DNA of 64,000 bases from Cryobacterium soli (GCF_003611035.1 NZ_CP030033.1:496001-560000), one strand, 5' to 3'; positions 26,868 through 35,366 are shown, counted from the stretch's first letter. A program made the numbers and translations. The notes: generated from the sequence alone by a model not told the origin.

Positions 26868-27539
26868 TCACCCCTGCTGCGCGGCCGGGCCTGAGGTCCC
26901 GGGTGCGACGGGGCCGGGCCGTTCCTGCCCACCCGACCCGCCGTCGGCCGTCGGCTCGCGCGGCCCGGGCTGCTCGGTCGGCTCGACCGGCTCGACCGGC
27001 TCGACCGGCTCGACCGGCTCGTCCATGGCTCCGCTGAGCTCGTCGAGGAACCTCACCACCGCGAGCTGCTCCGACGCGCTGAGCTTCTCGGCGGCGGCGA
27101 GCATCCGCTGGTGCGCCGCCCCGAGGGCCAGGCGCACCTCGTCGTGGGCGGCGCCGGTGGCGTGCAGCACCTGCGCCCGCCGGTCGCTCGGATGCGGTTC
27201 GCGGCGGAGCCGGCCGGCCGACTCCAACCGGGTGAGCAGTTTGGCCGTCGCGGCGGAGGAGATGCCGAGGTACCTGCTCAGGTCGGTGGGCCCGACGGAC
27301 TCGCCCCGCTCCTCCGCCGCGATCAGGTGCCGGACCGCGACGAGGTCGGTGTGGTGCATGTCCATGCCCGAGCGGACCCGATTGCGCATGGCCAGATCGG
27401 CAGCACGGAAGCGGCGCACGGCGCGCAGGACGTCAACGGCACTCAAAGGAGCACCGCCGGAAACCGGGTACCAGAAGCCGCCTGAGCGGCCGGCCTCCAC
27501 GTCCCCGGCAGGTTGGGCGTCTGCGGGCATAGCCACCAT
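26868..27539 (-). CDS. MarR-family repressor, CrtR-like
   Basis: A 223-residue winged-helix regulator divergent from the carotenoid operon. The HTH region is about residues 75-120 (VGPTDLSRYLGISSAATAK, then LTRLESAGRLRREPHPSDRR, a MarR wing). In Corynebacterium the divergently placed MarR protein CrtR represses the crt operon and responds to geranylgeranyl diphosphate, so the same job is inferred. The C-terminus is a Pro/Glu-rich tail with a tandem EPV repeat encoded by a 9-bp repeat (26979-27020), not usual for MarR. The ATG at 27539 has GAGG upstream. Confidence 0.82.
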   Translation of the reverse strand: MVAMPADAQPAGDVEAGRSGGFWYPVSGGAPLSAVDVLRAVRRFRAADLAMRNRVRSGMDMHHTDLVAVRHLIAAEERGESVGPTDLSRYLGISSAATAKLLTRLESAGRLRREPHPSDRRAQVLHATGAAHDEVRLALGAAHQRMLAAAEKLSASEQLAVVRFLDELSGAMDEPVEPVEPVEPVEPTEQPGPREPTADGGSGGQERPGPVAPGTSGPAAQQG

Positions 27540-27561
27540 GCTAGCCTCGAATATCGCTAAC
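27540..27561 (+). promoter_or_regulatory. 22-bp element shared with the aroG upstream region (copy 2)
   Basis: Contains CTCGAATATCGCTAAC preceded by GCTAGC, 21 of 22 identical to 7464-7485 (minus). It begins right after the marR start codon and ends 52 nt before the idi ATG. Its last five bases (CTAAC) form the left half of the dyad at 27557-27569, which copy 1 lacks. Confidence 0.5.
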
Positions 27562-27569
27562 TCGGTTAG
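27557..27569. promoter_or_regulatory. Dyad CTAAC-TCG-GTTAG, likely MarR/CrtR operator
   Basis: A perfect 5-bp inverted repeat in the 73-bp gap between the divergent marR and idi genes. It lies about 20 bp upstream of the best -10 candidate for idi (TATCTT, 27583-27588), where a bound MarR dimer could block the carotenoid promoter and its own. Confidence 0.55.
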
Positions 27570-27612
27570 GTACTTTTTCGGGTATCTTGGCTGCACGAGA
27601 GGGAGCCCAGTG

Positions 27613-28164
27613 ATGCACACAGCAGAAAACACCATGGACCGGGTGGAAGATTGGGTCGTGCTGCTCGATGAGGACGGACTTGAGATCGGCATCGCCCCCA
27701 AGAGCAGCGTGCACGGAGCCGACACCTCGCTGCACCTGGCCTTCTCCTGCTACGTCTTCAACGATCGCGGCGAGGTTCTGCTGACCCGCAGGGCCCTGGG
27801 GAAGAAGACCTGGCCCGGCGTCTGGACGAACTCGTTCTGCGGCCACCCTGCCCCCGCCGAGCCCCTCCTGGATGCCGTGCACCGCCGCGCCGAGTTCGAG
27901 CTCGGCCTCCAAATCGAAGACATCGAGCTTGCCCTCCCCCTGTTCCGGTACCGCGCCACCGACAGCAGCGGCATCGTCGAGAACGAGGTCTGCCCGGTCT
28001 ACCTGGCCCGCGCTGTGGGCGACCCGACCGCCAACCCGGACGAGGTGATGGAATACACCTGGACCGACCCTGAGGTGCTGCGCCGTTCCGTCCTGGCCAG
28101 CCCCTTCGCCTTCAGCCCCTGGATGGTCCTGCAGATGCGCGAATTGGAGACCTTCGGTGCATGA
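27613..28164 (+). CDS. idi: Isopentenyl-diphosphate delta-isomerase, type 1
   Basis: A 183-residue Nudix-fold enzyme interconverting IPP and DMAPP. The catalytic Cys is in TNSFCGHP and the Glu in the RRAEFELG Nudix-like helix; EVLLTRRALGKKTWPGVW is typical of Idi. First gene of the carotenoid operon, supplying precursors. The ATG at 27613 has GGGAG upstream. It overlaps crtE by 8 bp. Confidence 0.93.
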   Translation: MHTAENTMDRVEDWVVLLDEDGLEIGIAPKSSVHGADTSLHLAFSCYVFNDRGEVLLTRRALGKKTWPGVWTNSFCGHPAPAEPLLDAVHRRAEFELGLQIEDIELALPLFRYRATDSSGIVENEVCPVYLARAVGDPTANPDEVMEYTWTDPEVLRRSVLASPFAFSPWMVLQMRELETFGA

Positions 28165-29203
28165 GATCGCGACGCTGGGCGTCGAGACCGAGCTGCACCG
28201 CTTCTTCGCCGCCGCGCGGCTGCGTGCCAGTGACTACGGCGAGCACTACGTCGCCCTCTGGGATTCCCTCGACCTGGCCAGCCGCGGCGGCAAGCGAGTA
28301 CGCCCGGCACTCGTCTTGGCCGCGTACGACGGCTTCGGCGGCACCGACCACACCCTGTCCACCCCCGTCGCGGTCAGTTTCGAACTGCTGCACACGGCCT
28401 TCCTGATCCACGACGACGTGATCGACCGCGACCTCTCCCGCCGCGGCATGGCCAACATCGCCGGCCGGTTCACCGAGCGTGCGATTGCGCACGGTGCGGG
28501 CACCGGCCAGGCCGAGGCCTGGGCCGCGACCGCCGCCATCCTGGCCGGCGACCTGGCCCTGAGCGAGGCCCACCGCGCCCTCGCCCTGCTCCCGGTGGAG
28601 ACCACCATGCGCGCCCGCCTGCTCGACCTCCTCGACCGGGCCGTGTTCGTGTCGGCCGCGGGCGAGCTGGCGGATGTGACCAACACGGTCAGCCGCGTGC
28701 CGCTCACGATCGAGCAGGTCATCGCGACCCTCGAGCACAAGACGGCGATCTACTCGTTCGAAGCCCCGTTGCAGGCCGGCGCCGTGCTGGCCGGCGCACC
28801 GGAGGAGGCCATCGACGCCCTGGGCCGGTTCGGTCGTCTGATCGGCGTGGCCTTCCAGCTCACCGACGACCTGCTCGGTGTGTTCGGCGATCCGGACACC
28901 ACGGGTAAGAGCGTGCTCGCCGACCTGCGGGAAGGCAAGCAGACCGCCCTGATCGCGCACGCCGGCGCCACCGACCGGTGGCCCCTGATCGCGCCGTTCC
29001 TGGGCAAGGACGATCTGACCGAACCCGAGGCCGAGTCCGTGCGCACGCATCTGCGCGAGTGCGGTGCTCTCGAGACCGCGGATGCGCTGGCCCGCGAGTA
29101 CGCCGGCCGCGCCGTGGAGGCCCTCGCCGTGCCCCTCATGCCCGAGGATCTGCGCAGTACCCTGACCCAGCTGGCGCGCAGCGCCGTGACCCGCCGCAAA
29201 TGA
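28157..29203 (+). CDS. crtE: Geranylgeranyl diphosphate synthase
   Basis: A 348-residue trans-prenyltransferase. Motifs: GGKRVRP near residue 46, first Asp-rich HDDVIDRD with SRRG, second DDLLGVFGD followed by GKSVLADLREGKQT. Operon position between idi and crtB makes GGPP synthesis for phytoene the clear role. A GTG start lies 8 bp inside idi. It ends in an ATGA overlap with crtB. Confidence 0.92.
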   Translation: MHEIATLGVETELHRFFAAARLRASDYGEHYVALWDSLDLASRGGKRVRPALVLAAYDGFGGTDHTLSTPVAVSFELLHTAFLIHDDVIDRDLSRRGMANIAGRFTERAIAHGAGTGQAEAWAATAAILAGDLALSEAHRALALLPVETTMRARLLDLLDRAVFVSAAGELADVTNTVSRVPLTIEQVIATLEHKTAIYSFEAPLQAGAVLAGAPEEAIDALGRFGRLIGVAFQLTDDLLGVFGDPDTTGKSVLADLREGKQTALIAHAGATDRWPLIAPFLGKDDLTEPEAESVRTHLRECGALETADALAREYAGRAVEALAVPLMPEDLRSTLTQLARSAVTRRK

Positions 29204-30108
29204 GCCGCGACACCGCGGGGCCCCAAACCAGCGCCCTACCCACCACTCTCGGCACCTACAACGCCGCCGCCCTCGCCAGTTCCGCCACGGTCATCGGGCA
29301 CTACTCGACGTCGTTCGGACTCGCCGCCCGCCTCCTGGCCCCCGGTGTGCGCGAGGATGTGCGCACCATCTACGCTCTCGTGCGGATCGCCGACGAGATC
29401 GTCGACGGCGCCGCCGCCGAGGCCGGCATCGACCTGGCCGGCCAGCGGGAATTGCTGGACGACCTGGAGCAGGAGACCGAGCGGGCCATGTCCCGGGGCT
29501 TCAGCACCAACCTGGTCGTGCACGCTTTCGCCCTCACTGCCCGCCGGGTGGAGATCGAGCCCGCCCTCACCCGCCCGTTCTTCGCGTCGATGCGCCGCGA
29601 CCTCGACCCGGCGCCCTTCACTGCCGCGAGCGTCGCCGAGTACATCTACGGCTCTGCGGAGGTCGTGGGCCTGATGTGCCTGCAGAGCTTCCTGCAGGAC
29701 TCCCCGCGCAGCCCCGCTGAGCAGGCCGAGCTGGTGCACGGTGCCCGCAGCCTCGGCGCGGCCTTCCAGAAGGTCAACTTCCTCCGCGACCTCGCCGCCG
29801 ATCGCGACGCCCTCGGCCGGAACTACTTCCCCGGAATCGACCTGGCCCGGCTCACCGACCCGCAGAAACACCTGCTGCTCGACGATATGGACGCCGACCT
29901 CGAGGCCGCCGAGCGGGTCCTGCCGCTGCTGCCGACCGGCAGCCGACGCGCCGTCACGGCCGCCCACCACCTGTTCGCCAGGCTGTCTGCGAGACTGCGG
30001 GAGACCCCCGCCCACGAATTGATGAGCACCCGCGTGCGAGTGCCGGATCCGGAGAAACTGATGATCGCCCTGTCGTCCTCGCTCGGCCCACAGGCATGGC
30101 GCCGATGA
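29200..30108 (+). CDS. crtB: Phytoene synthase
   Basis: A 302-residue squalene/phytoene synthase condensing two GGPP molecules. It shows YALVRIADEIVDG (first Asp-rich motif) and DRDALGRNYFP (second), plus FLRDLAADR. The ATG overlaps the crtE stop (ATGA), and the stop overlaps the crtI start in the same way, so translation is coupled along the operon. Confidence 0.93.
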   Translation: MSRDTAGPQTSALPTTLGTYNAAALASSATVIGHYSTSFGLAARLLAPGVREDVRTIYALVRIADEIVDGAAAEAGIDLAGQRELLDDLEQETERAMSRGFSTNLVVHAFALTARRVEIEPALTRPFFASMRRDLDPAPFTAASVAEYIYGSAEVVGLMCLQSFLQDSPRSPAEQAELVHGARSLGAAFQKVNFLRDLAADRDALGRNYFPGIDLARLTDPQKHLLLDDMDADLEAAERVLPLLPTGSRRAVTAAHHLFARLSARLRETPAHELMSTRVRVPDPEKLMIALSSSLGPQAWRR

Positions 30109-31724
30109 ACCGCCCGGCCGCACACACCCGCACCGTCGTGATCGGCGGCGGTATCGCCGGACTGGCCAGCGCCGCCCTGCTGGCAAAGGAGGGCCACGAG
30201 GTCACACTGCTCGAGGCGCACGACACCCTCGGCGGCCGGGCCGGGTTCTGGGAGACCGACGGGTTCAGGTTCGAGACCGGGCCGTCCTGGTACCTCATGC
30301 CGCAGGTGTTCGAGCACTTCTACCGCCTGATGGGCACGAGCGCGGCCGAACAGCTCGAGCTCACCCGCCTCGATCCCGGCTACCGGGTCTACTTCGAGTC
30401 CGACGCCGATCCCGTGGACGTGCGCGCCGACCGCGCCGACAACATCAGGCTCTTCGAGAGCCTGGAGCCCGGCGCCGGCGCCTCGCTGGAGACCTACCTC
30501 GCCTCGGCGCGCGAGACCTACGACATGGCCGTGGACAGGTTCCTGTACACCAGCTTCGCCTCGTTCAAGCCCCTGCTGGTGCGCGATGTGCTCTCCCGGA
30601 TGGGCCGGCTCGGCCGGCTGCTGCTGCAGCCGCTCGACAAGTTCGTGGCCGGCTACTTCCGCGACCCCAGGATCCGGCAGATCCTCGGCTATCCAGCCGT
30701 GTTCCTCGGCTCCTCGCCCGACCGAACCCCGTCGATGTACCACCTGATGAGCCACCTCGACCTGGCCGACGGAGTGCTGTACCCGCAGGGCGGTTTCACC
30801 CGCCTGATCGACAGCATCGCAGACCTCGCACGCGCCCAAGGCGTCACCATCGAGACCGGCGCCCGGGTCCAGGCCATCCGTTCGGGCGCCACCCCGACCG
30901 GACGCGGAGCCAAGGCCGCCGTCGAGGGCGTGCGCTACACCAACGCCGCCGGTGAGACCGTGACGCTGGACGCCGACATCGTCGTCTCCGCCGCCGACCT
31001 GCACCACACCGAGACCGAGCTCGTGGAGCCGGCCAAGCAGACCTACCCCGAACGCTGGTGGCAGAAGCGCACCTCGGGCCCCGGCGCGGTGCTCGTGCTA
31101 CTCGGCGTGACGGGCGAACTGCCCAAGCTGACCCACCACACCCTGTTCTTCACGACGGACTGGGCCGACAACTTCGACCGGATCTTCGGCGCAGAGACCT
31201 CCGTGCCCAACCCCGCATCGTTCTACGCCTGCATGCCCAGCGCCACCGACCCCGGGGTCGCCCCGGACGGCGCCAGCAACCTGTTCCTGCTGATCCCCGT
31301 GCCCGCCGACACCGGCCTCGGCCATGGCGGCGTGGACGGCGCCGGCTCCGACACCGTCGAGGGCATCGCGGACGCCGCGATCGGCCAGCTCGCCGAGTGG
31401 GCCGGCATCCCCGACCTGGCCGAGCGCATCGTGGTGCGCCGCACGATCGGTCCGGCCGACTTCGCCGACGACCTCAACTCCTGGAAGGGCGGGGCCCTGG
31501 GCCCCGCGCACACGCTCAAGCAGAGCGCGTTCTTCCGCGGCACCAATGTGTCCCGGCACATCGACGGCCTCTACTACGCCGGCGGCAGCACCATCCCGGG
31601 CATCGGCCTGCCGATGTGCCTGATCAGCGCCGAGATCCTTCTCAAACGCATCCGAGGTGACGTGAGCACAGGTCCGCTGCCCGAGCCGCTGCCGAGCGGT
31701 CCGGCCGGCGCCAGGGTGCGGTGA
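30105..31724 (+). CDS. crtI: Phytoene desaturase
   Basis: A 539-residue FAD-dependent desaturase turning phytoene into lycopene. The N-terminal FAD fold is [20 protein letters not shown] followed by LGGRAG; the C-terminus has the CrtI signature GLYYAGGSTIPGIGLPM. The ATG at 30105 is chosen for its ATGA overlap with crtB; a start 9 bp upstream (30096) is also in frame. Confidence 0.94.
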   Translation: MNRPAAHTRTVVIGGGIAGLASAALLAKEGHEVTLLEAHDTLGGRAGFWETDGFRFETGPSWYLMPQVFEHFYRLMGTSAAEQLELTRLDPGYRVYFESDADPVDVRADRADNIRLFESLEPGAGASLETYLASARETYDMAVDRFLYTSFASFKPLLVRDVLSRMGRLGRLLLQPLDKFVAGYFRDPRIRQILGYPAVFLGSSPDRTPSMYHLMSHLDLADGVLYPQGGFTRLIDSIADLARAQGVTIETGARVQAIRSGATPTGRGAKAAVEGVRYTNAAGETVTLDADIVVSAADLHHTETELVEPAKQTYPERWWQKRTSGPGAVLVLLGVTGELPKLTHHTLFFTTDWADNFDRIFGAETSVPNPASFYACMPSATDPGVAPDGASNLFLLIPVPADTGLGHGGVDGAGSDTVEGIADAAIGQLAEWAGIPDLAERIVVRRTIGPADFADDLNSWKGGALGPAHTLKQSAFFRGTNVSRHIDGLYYAGGSTIPGIGLPMCLISAEILLKRIRGDVSTGPLPEPLPSGPAGARVR

Positions 31725-31731
31725 CACCTCG

Positions 31732-32058
31732 ATGCCGGGTGTGCTGTACCTGCTGGCCCTGCTCGTCTCATTGACCGGCATGGTCGTGCTCGACCGGAGG
31801 TTCGGGCTGTTCTTCTGGCGCGCGCCCCTGGTCGCGGCCGCCGTCCTGGCCATCGGGGTCGCCTTCTTCCTGGCCTGGGACCTCTGGGGCATCGGCGCCG
31901 GCATCTTCTACCGCGGCGAGACCGACTTCATGACCGGGCTGCAGCTGGCGCCCGAGCTGCCCGTCGAGGAGTTCTTCTTCCTGACCTTCCTCTGCTACCT
32001 GTTCATGAATGCCTTGCAGGGCGTGCGGACGCTGTTGGAGACGAGGCGCACCGCGTGA
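31732..32058 (+). CDS. crtYe: C50 carotenoid cyclase subunit (CrtYe/CrtYg type)
   Basis: A 108-residue membrane protein with three hydrophobic helices, belonging to the heterodimeric CarR-type lycopene cyclases. The conserved PELPVEEFFFF-like motif (about 76-86, here PELPVEEFFFL) is clear. It works with the next small protein to close rings on the C50 precursor. Whether the rings are epsilon (decaprenoxanthin), beta or gamma (sarcinaxanthin) cannot be told. Confidence 0.87.
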   Translation: MPGVLYLLALLVSLTGMVVLDRRFGLFFWRAPLVAAAVLAIGVAFFLAWDLWGIGAGIFYRGETDFMTGLQLAPELPVEEFFFLTFLCYLFMNALQGVRTLLETRRTA

Positions 32059-32405
32059 CCTACACCCTGCTCAATATCGTCTTCCTCGGGCTGGCCCTCA
32101 TCGTGGCCGCCGCGGCGTACCTGCGCCGGCCGGGGTACCGCCGGCTTCTTCCGGCGGCGGGACTCGCCCTGGTGGCCGTGCTCCTGCTCACCGCGGTGTT
32201 CGATAACATCATGATCGGAGTGGGACTGGTCGACTACGACCCGGACCTGATCTCCGGATTCTTCGTGGGGATCGCTCCCCTGGAGGACTTCGCCTACCCC
32301 GTGGCGGCGGCGCTCCTGCTGCCCGCGGCCTGGTCGCTGCTCGGCGGTGACATGCGGCGGAGCCCGAGGGGCCGGAGTTCGTCGCGATCGGAAGGCAGAC
32401 AATGA
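32055..32405 (+). CDS. crtYf: C50 carotenoid cyclase subunit (CrtYf/CrtYh type)
   Basis: A 116-residue membrane protein, partner of CrtYe. It has three helices and the motif FDNIMIGVGLVDYD followed by IAPLEDFAYP, matching the second half of the cyclase. GTGA overlap with crtYe upstream and ATGA overlap with crtEb downstream. The C-terminal tail is basic and Ser/Arg-rich. Confidence 0.87.
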   Translation: MTYTLLNIVFLGLALIVAAAAYLRRPGYRRLLPAAGLALVAVLLLTAVFDNIMIGVGLVDYDPDLISGFFVGIAPLEDFAYPVAAALLLPAAWSLLGGDMRRSPRGRSSSRSEGRQ

Positions 32406-33313
32406 CCGAATCGGTACCCCGACCACGACCGACCACGGGCCTCGGCCACACCGTGCGCCAGGTGCTGCTCTCATCGCGTCCGCTCAGCTGGATCAACACG
32501 GCTTTTCCCTTCGCGGCCGCGTACATCGTCAGCACCGGACGGGTCGACGCCCTACTCGTGGTGGGGACCCTGTTCTTCCTCATTCCGTACAACCTGCTCA
32601 TGTACGGCATCAACGATGTCTTCGACTACGAGTCCGATCTGCGCAACCCCCGCAAGGGCGGCGTCGAGGGCGCCATGCTCGACCGGAGCCTGCACCGCAT
32701 CGTGCTGGTCTCCGGCGTCGCCACCGCCCTGCCGGTGCTGATCGTCATGGTGCTGCTCGCCGGCGTGAACCCCTGGTCGTGGGTGGTGCTGGCGCTCAGC
32801 CTGTTCGCAGTGGTCGCCTACTCGGCCCCCGGCCTGCGGTTCAAGGAACGCCCGGTGCTGGACTCGGTGACGTCGAGCATCCACTTCGTGAGCCCGGCCG
32901 TGTACGGCCTCGCGGTGGCCGGGGCACTGGTCACCCCGGACCTCGTGGCACTGCTCACGGCGTTCTTCTTCTGGGGCATCGCCAGCCACGCCTTCGGCGC
33001 CGTGCAGGATGTCGAACCCGACCGCCAGGGCGGCATCAGTTCCATCGCCACGGCCTTCGGCGCCGCCCAGACCGTGCGTCTGGCGATCGTCTTCTGGGTG
33101 CTGGCGGGCCTGTTGATGCTCGTGACGGACTGGCCGGGGCCGCTCGCGGCACTGCTCGTGATCCCCTATGTGCTCGCCGCGTGGCCGTACCGGTCGATCA
33201 GCGACGCCGATTCCGAGCGAGCGAACAACGGCTGGAAGCGGTTCCTCAGGTTGAACTTCTTCACGGGCTTCCTGGTGACCATGCTGCTGATCCTCTGGGT
33301 CGTGGTGCGCTGA
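32402..33313 (+). CDS. crtEb: Lycopene elongase (UbiA-family prenyltransferase)
   Basis: A 303-residue UbiA-type membrane prenyltransferase that adds two C5 units to lycopene to make C50 carotenoids. The two Asp motifs are NDVFDYESD (about residue 68) and QDVEPDRQGG (about 201), separated by hydrophobic helices. Its presence, with the split cyclase, is what marks this operon as C50 rather than C40. It ends the operon. Confidence 0.9.
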   Translation: MTESVPRPRPTTGLGHTVRQVLLSSRPLSWINTAFPFAAAYIVSTGRVDALLVVGTLFFLIPYNLLMYGINDVFDYESDLRNPRKGGVEGAMLDRSLHRIVLVSGVATALPVLIVMVLLAGVNPWSWVVLALSLFAVVAYSAPGLRFKERPVLDSVTSSIHFVSPAVYGLAVAGALVTPDLVALLTAFFFWGIASHAFGAVQDVEPDRQGGISSIATAFGAAQTVRLAIVFWVLAGLLMLVTDWPGPLAALLVIPYVLAAWPYRSISDADSERANNGWKRFLRLNFFTGFLVTMLLILWVVVR

Positions 33314-33345
33314 CGCTGCGGCGCCCTCCGCCCGCTGCCGCCGCG

Positions 33346-33351
33346 TAGAGT
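33346..33351 (+). promoter_or_regulatory. -10 element, probable leaderless start of the S4 gene
   Basis: TAGAGT-CGAGGC-ATG: the hexamer is 6 nt from the start codon at 33358, as at 890, 4021 and 20363. The gap contains GAGG but far too close to the ATG to serve as a normal ribosome-binding site. Confidence 0.5.
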
Positions 33352-33357
33352 CGAGGC

Positions 33358-33726
33358 ATGGAACTGCAGAGCGCCCGCGTCGACAGCTGGGCCTGGGCGG
33401 TGCGGATGTACAAGACCCGCTCCCAGGCCACCGCGGCGTGCCGGGCCGGGCATGTGCGGGTGAACGGCGAGCGGGCCAAGTCCGCTCAGGCCGTGAAACC
33501 GGGCGACGAGGTGCGCATCCGCTCCAACGGGTTCGACCGGGTGCTCGTGGTGTCGAAGATCATCGTCAAGCGCGTGGGCCCGAGCGTGGCCGCGGTGTGC
33601 TTCGTGGACAACACCCCGCCGCCCCCGCCGCGCGAGGAGGTGGCCCTGGTGCCGATGCGCGACCGCGGAGCGGGCCGGCCCACCAAGCGCGAGCGCCGCG
33701 ACATCGAAGAGCTGCGCGGCTACTGA
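33358..33726 (+). CDS. S4-domain RNA-binding protein (Hsp15/RlqA-like)
   Basis: A 122-residue protein dominated by an S4 domain (about 5-70): RVDSWAWAVRMYKTRSQATA, then CRAGHVRVNGERAK and VKPGDEVRI. The Hsp15 family recognises stalled 50S subunits carrying nascent chains with tRNA. The C-terminus is basic with RPTKRERRDIEELRG. It converges on the next gene with 3 bp between stops. Confidence 0.83.
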   Translation: MELQSARVDSWAWAVRMYKTRSQATAACRAGHVRVNGERAKSAQAVKPGDEVRIRSNGFDRVLVVSKIIVKRVGPSVAAVCFVDNTPPPPPREEVALVPMRDRGAGRPTKRERRDIEELRGY

Positions 33727-33729
33727 TCG

Positions 33730-35211
33730 CTAGCCGTGCGGCGGCGGGGCCGGGGGTGGAGCCTGGGGAGGAAGGGTCACCGGCGGCACCAGCACGCCGG
33801 CCTCAGTACGCACCCACCACACGTGCCCGGCACGGCGCTCGGCCGGGGTGCTGAACCGGTAACGGAACACCCTCGCCCGCACGAAGCGCGGCGGGCCGTC
33901 CGGGAACGGGTTGCCGGCCAGGAGACGCAGGGTGGCCCGGTCGCCCTGCAGCAGGCGGGCCAGGAAGACCTCGAACCAGCGGGTGTCGCGGGCGCCGAGG
34001 GCCAGGAACCACATCAGCCAGTCCAACCGCAGGTGGTACGGGGCGAACTGGCCGGGCAGCCGGCCGACGGCGCCGGGCTTGCCGCGGAACTCGTAGGCCA
34101 GCCACCCGTCCTCGGAGCGGGGACCCTCGTCGGCGCTGCCCTCGACGACCACCTCGAAGCGTTCCTTGGTGACCGTGCCGAAGGCCCCGTAGGCGTTCAC
34201 CAGGTGGAAGGGATTGAAGCTCGCGTTCATGAGCTGCCGTCGCCGGAGCAGGTTGCGGGCCGGCCAGTAGCTGAGCACCAGCAGCAGGGCGGTCACGGCC
34301 AGCACCACCACGACGAACCAGACGGGTTGCTCCCCCGGCGCCTCCATCTGTGCGGGGTCCCGCAGGGCCGGCACGACCCATCCGCCGAGCCAGCGGAACG
34401 ACGCGTCGTCGACGGCCGATGCGGCCAGAACTATCGTGATCCAGTTCAGCCAGGCGAAATTGCCGGTGAGCACCAGCCAGAGCTGGCTGAGCACGATGAT
34501 GCCCGCGGCGATAGACGCCACGGGCTGCGGGGCGAAGAGCAAGAACGGCAGCAGGAGTTGAACGGCGTGGTTGCCCAGCACCTCCCCGCGGTGGAACCAC
34601 CGGGGCAGGTGGTGCACGAACCAGCTGACCGGATTGGGCATCGGTTGGGTCTCGTGGTGGTAGAACAGTGCGGTGAGATCGCGCCACTCCCGGCCACCGC
34701 GGATCTTGATCAGCCCGGCGCCGAACTCGAGCCGGAACACCAGCCAGCGCAGGAAGAGCAGGATCGGCAGCGGCGTGGCCACGGCATCGGAGCCGAGGAA
34801 CGCGACGATGAAGCCCGCCTCGACCAGGAGGCTCTCCCAGCCGAAGGCATAGAACGTCTGCCCCACGTTGACGATCGACAGGTAGGCCCCGAAGAGCACC
34901 AGGAACACGAGCATCGGCAGCCAGGCCGGACCGGCCTGCGGCAGGCCGAGGACCACCGACGCGGCCAGCAGGACGCACCACCAGGCCACCAGGCGCAGCA
35001 ACCTGTCTGAGTACCGCCACTGGAAGAGGCTGGGCGCCCGCCGCATGCTCACCACCTGGGTGAACCGGCGCACCGGCAGCAGACCGTTCTCGCCCAACAG
35101 GGCCGGGAACTGGGCGAGCGCCGAAACGAACGCGATCAGGAAGATCGCGGCGATCCCTCGCTGCAGCACCTGGCGGGCGATGTCGTAGTCGCCGGTCCCG
35201 AACCACTTCAT
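33730..35211 (-). CDS. Lipase-maturation-factor-like membrane protein
   Basis: A 493-residue polytopic protein resembling the LMF1/DUF1222 family: ENGLLPVRRF, the FYAFGWESLLVEAGF block, LFLRWLVFRLEFGAGLIKIR and the WRDLTALFYHHETQPMPNP signature, with about eight helices and a soluble C-terminal part. The vertebrate members mature lipases in the ER; the bacterial function is unknown. The ATG at 35211 gives the family N-terminus; extension to 35250 is possible. It is divergent from the lacI-type gene. Confidence 0.8.
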   Translation of the reverse strand: MKWFGTGDYDIARQVLQRGIAAIFLIAFVSALAQFPALLGENGLLPVRRFTQVVSMRRAPSLFQWRYSDRLLRLVAWWCVLLAASVVLGLPQAGPAWLPMLVFLVLFGAYLSIVNVGQTFYAFGWESLLVEAGFIVAFLGSDAVATPLPILLFLRWLVFRLEFGAGLIKIRGGREWRDLTALFYHHETQPMPNPVSWFVHHLPRWFHRGEVLGNHAVQLLLPFLLFAPQPVASIAAGIIVLSQLWLVLTGNFAWLNWITIVLAASAVDDASFRWLGGWVVPALRDPAQMEAPGEQPVWFVVVVLAVTALLLVLSYWPARNLLRRRQLMNASFNPFHLVNAYGAFGTVTKERFEVVVEGSADEGPRSEDGWLAYEFRGKPGAVGRLPGQFAPYHLRLDWLMWFLALGARDTRWFEVFLARLLQGDRATLRLLAGNPFPDGPPRFVRARVFRYRFSTPAERRAGHVWWVRTEAGVLVPPVTLPPQAPPPAPPPHG

Positions 35212-35272
35212 GGTGCCGCCCACCCTAGGCGCACCCGTGCGGCGCAACAAGGAGACCCTTGACGTCGTCGGC

Positions 35273-35305
35273 TAAACCGGTATAGGTTGACTCTAAACCG
35301 GTTCA
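35273..35305. promoter_or_regulatory. Two ACCGGT operators 21 bp apart, LacI type
   Basis: TAAACCGGTATA (35273-35284) and TAAACCGGTTCA (35294-35305) share a palindromic ACCGGT core and lie two helical turns apart, between divergent genes and upstream of the lacI-type gene. A TTGACT at 35287-35292 falls between them and may be a -35 hexamer. Autoregulation is inferred. Confidence 0.6.
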
Positions 35306-35366
35306 GCACAGTTTCAGTACGGCATCCCCCGCCGAACCGGGAACGCCATCAATGAGGAGGCCCCGC

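Noticed and set aside
26979..27020. 9-bp tandem repeat as a separate minisatellite
   Set aside because: It is in frame inside the marR gene and is explained by an EPV-repeat tail; similar in-frame repeats occur at 42000-42036 and 53634-53690.
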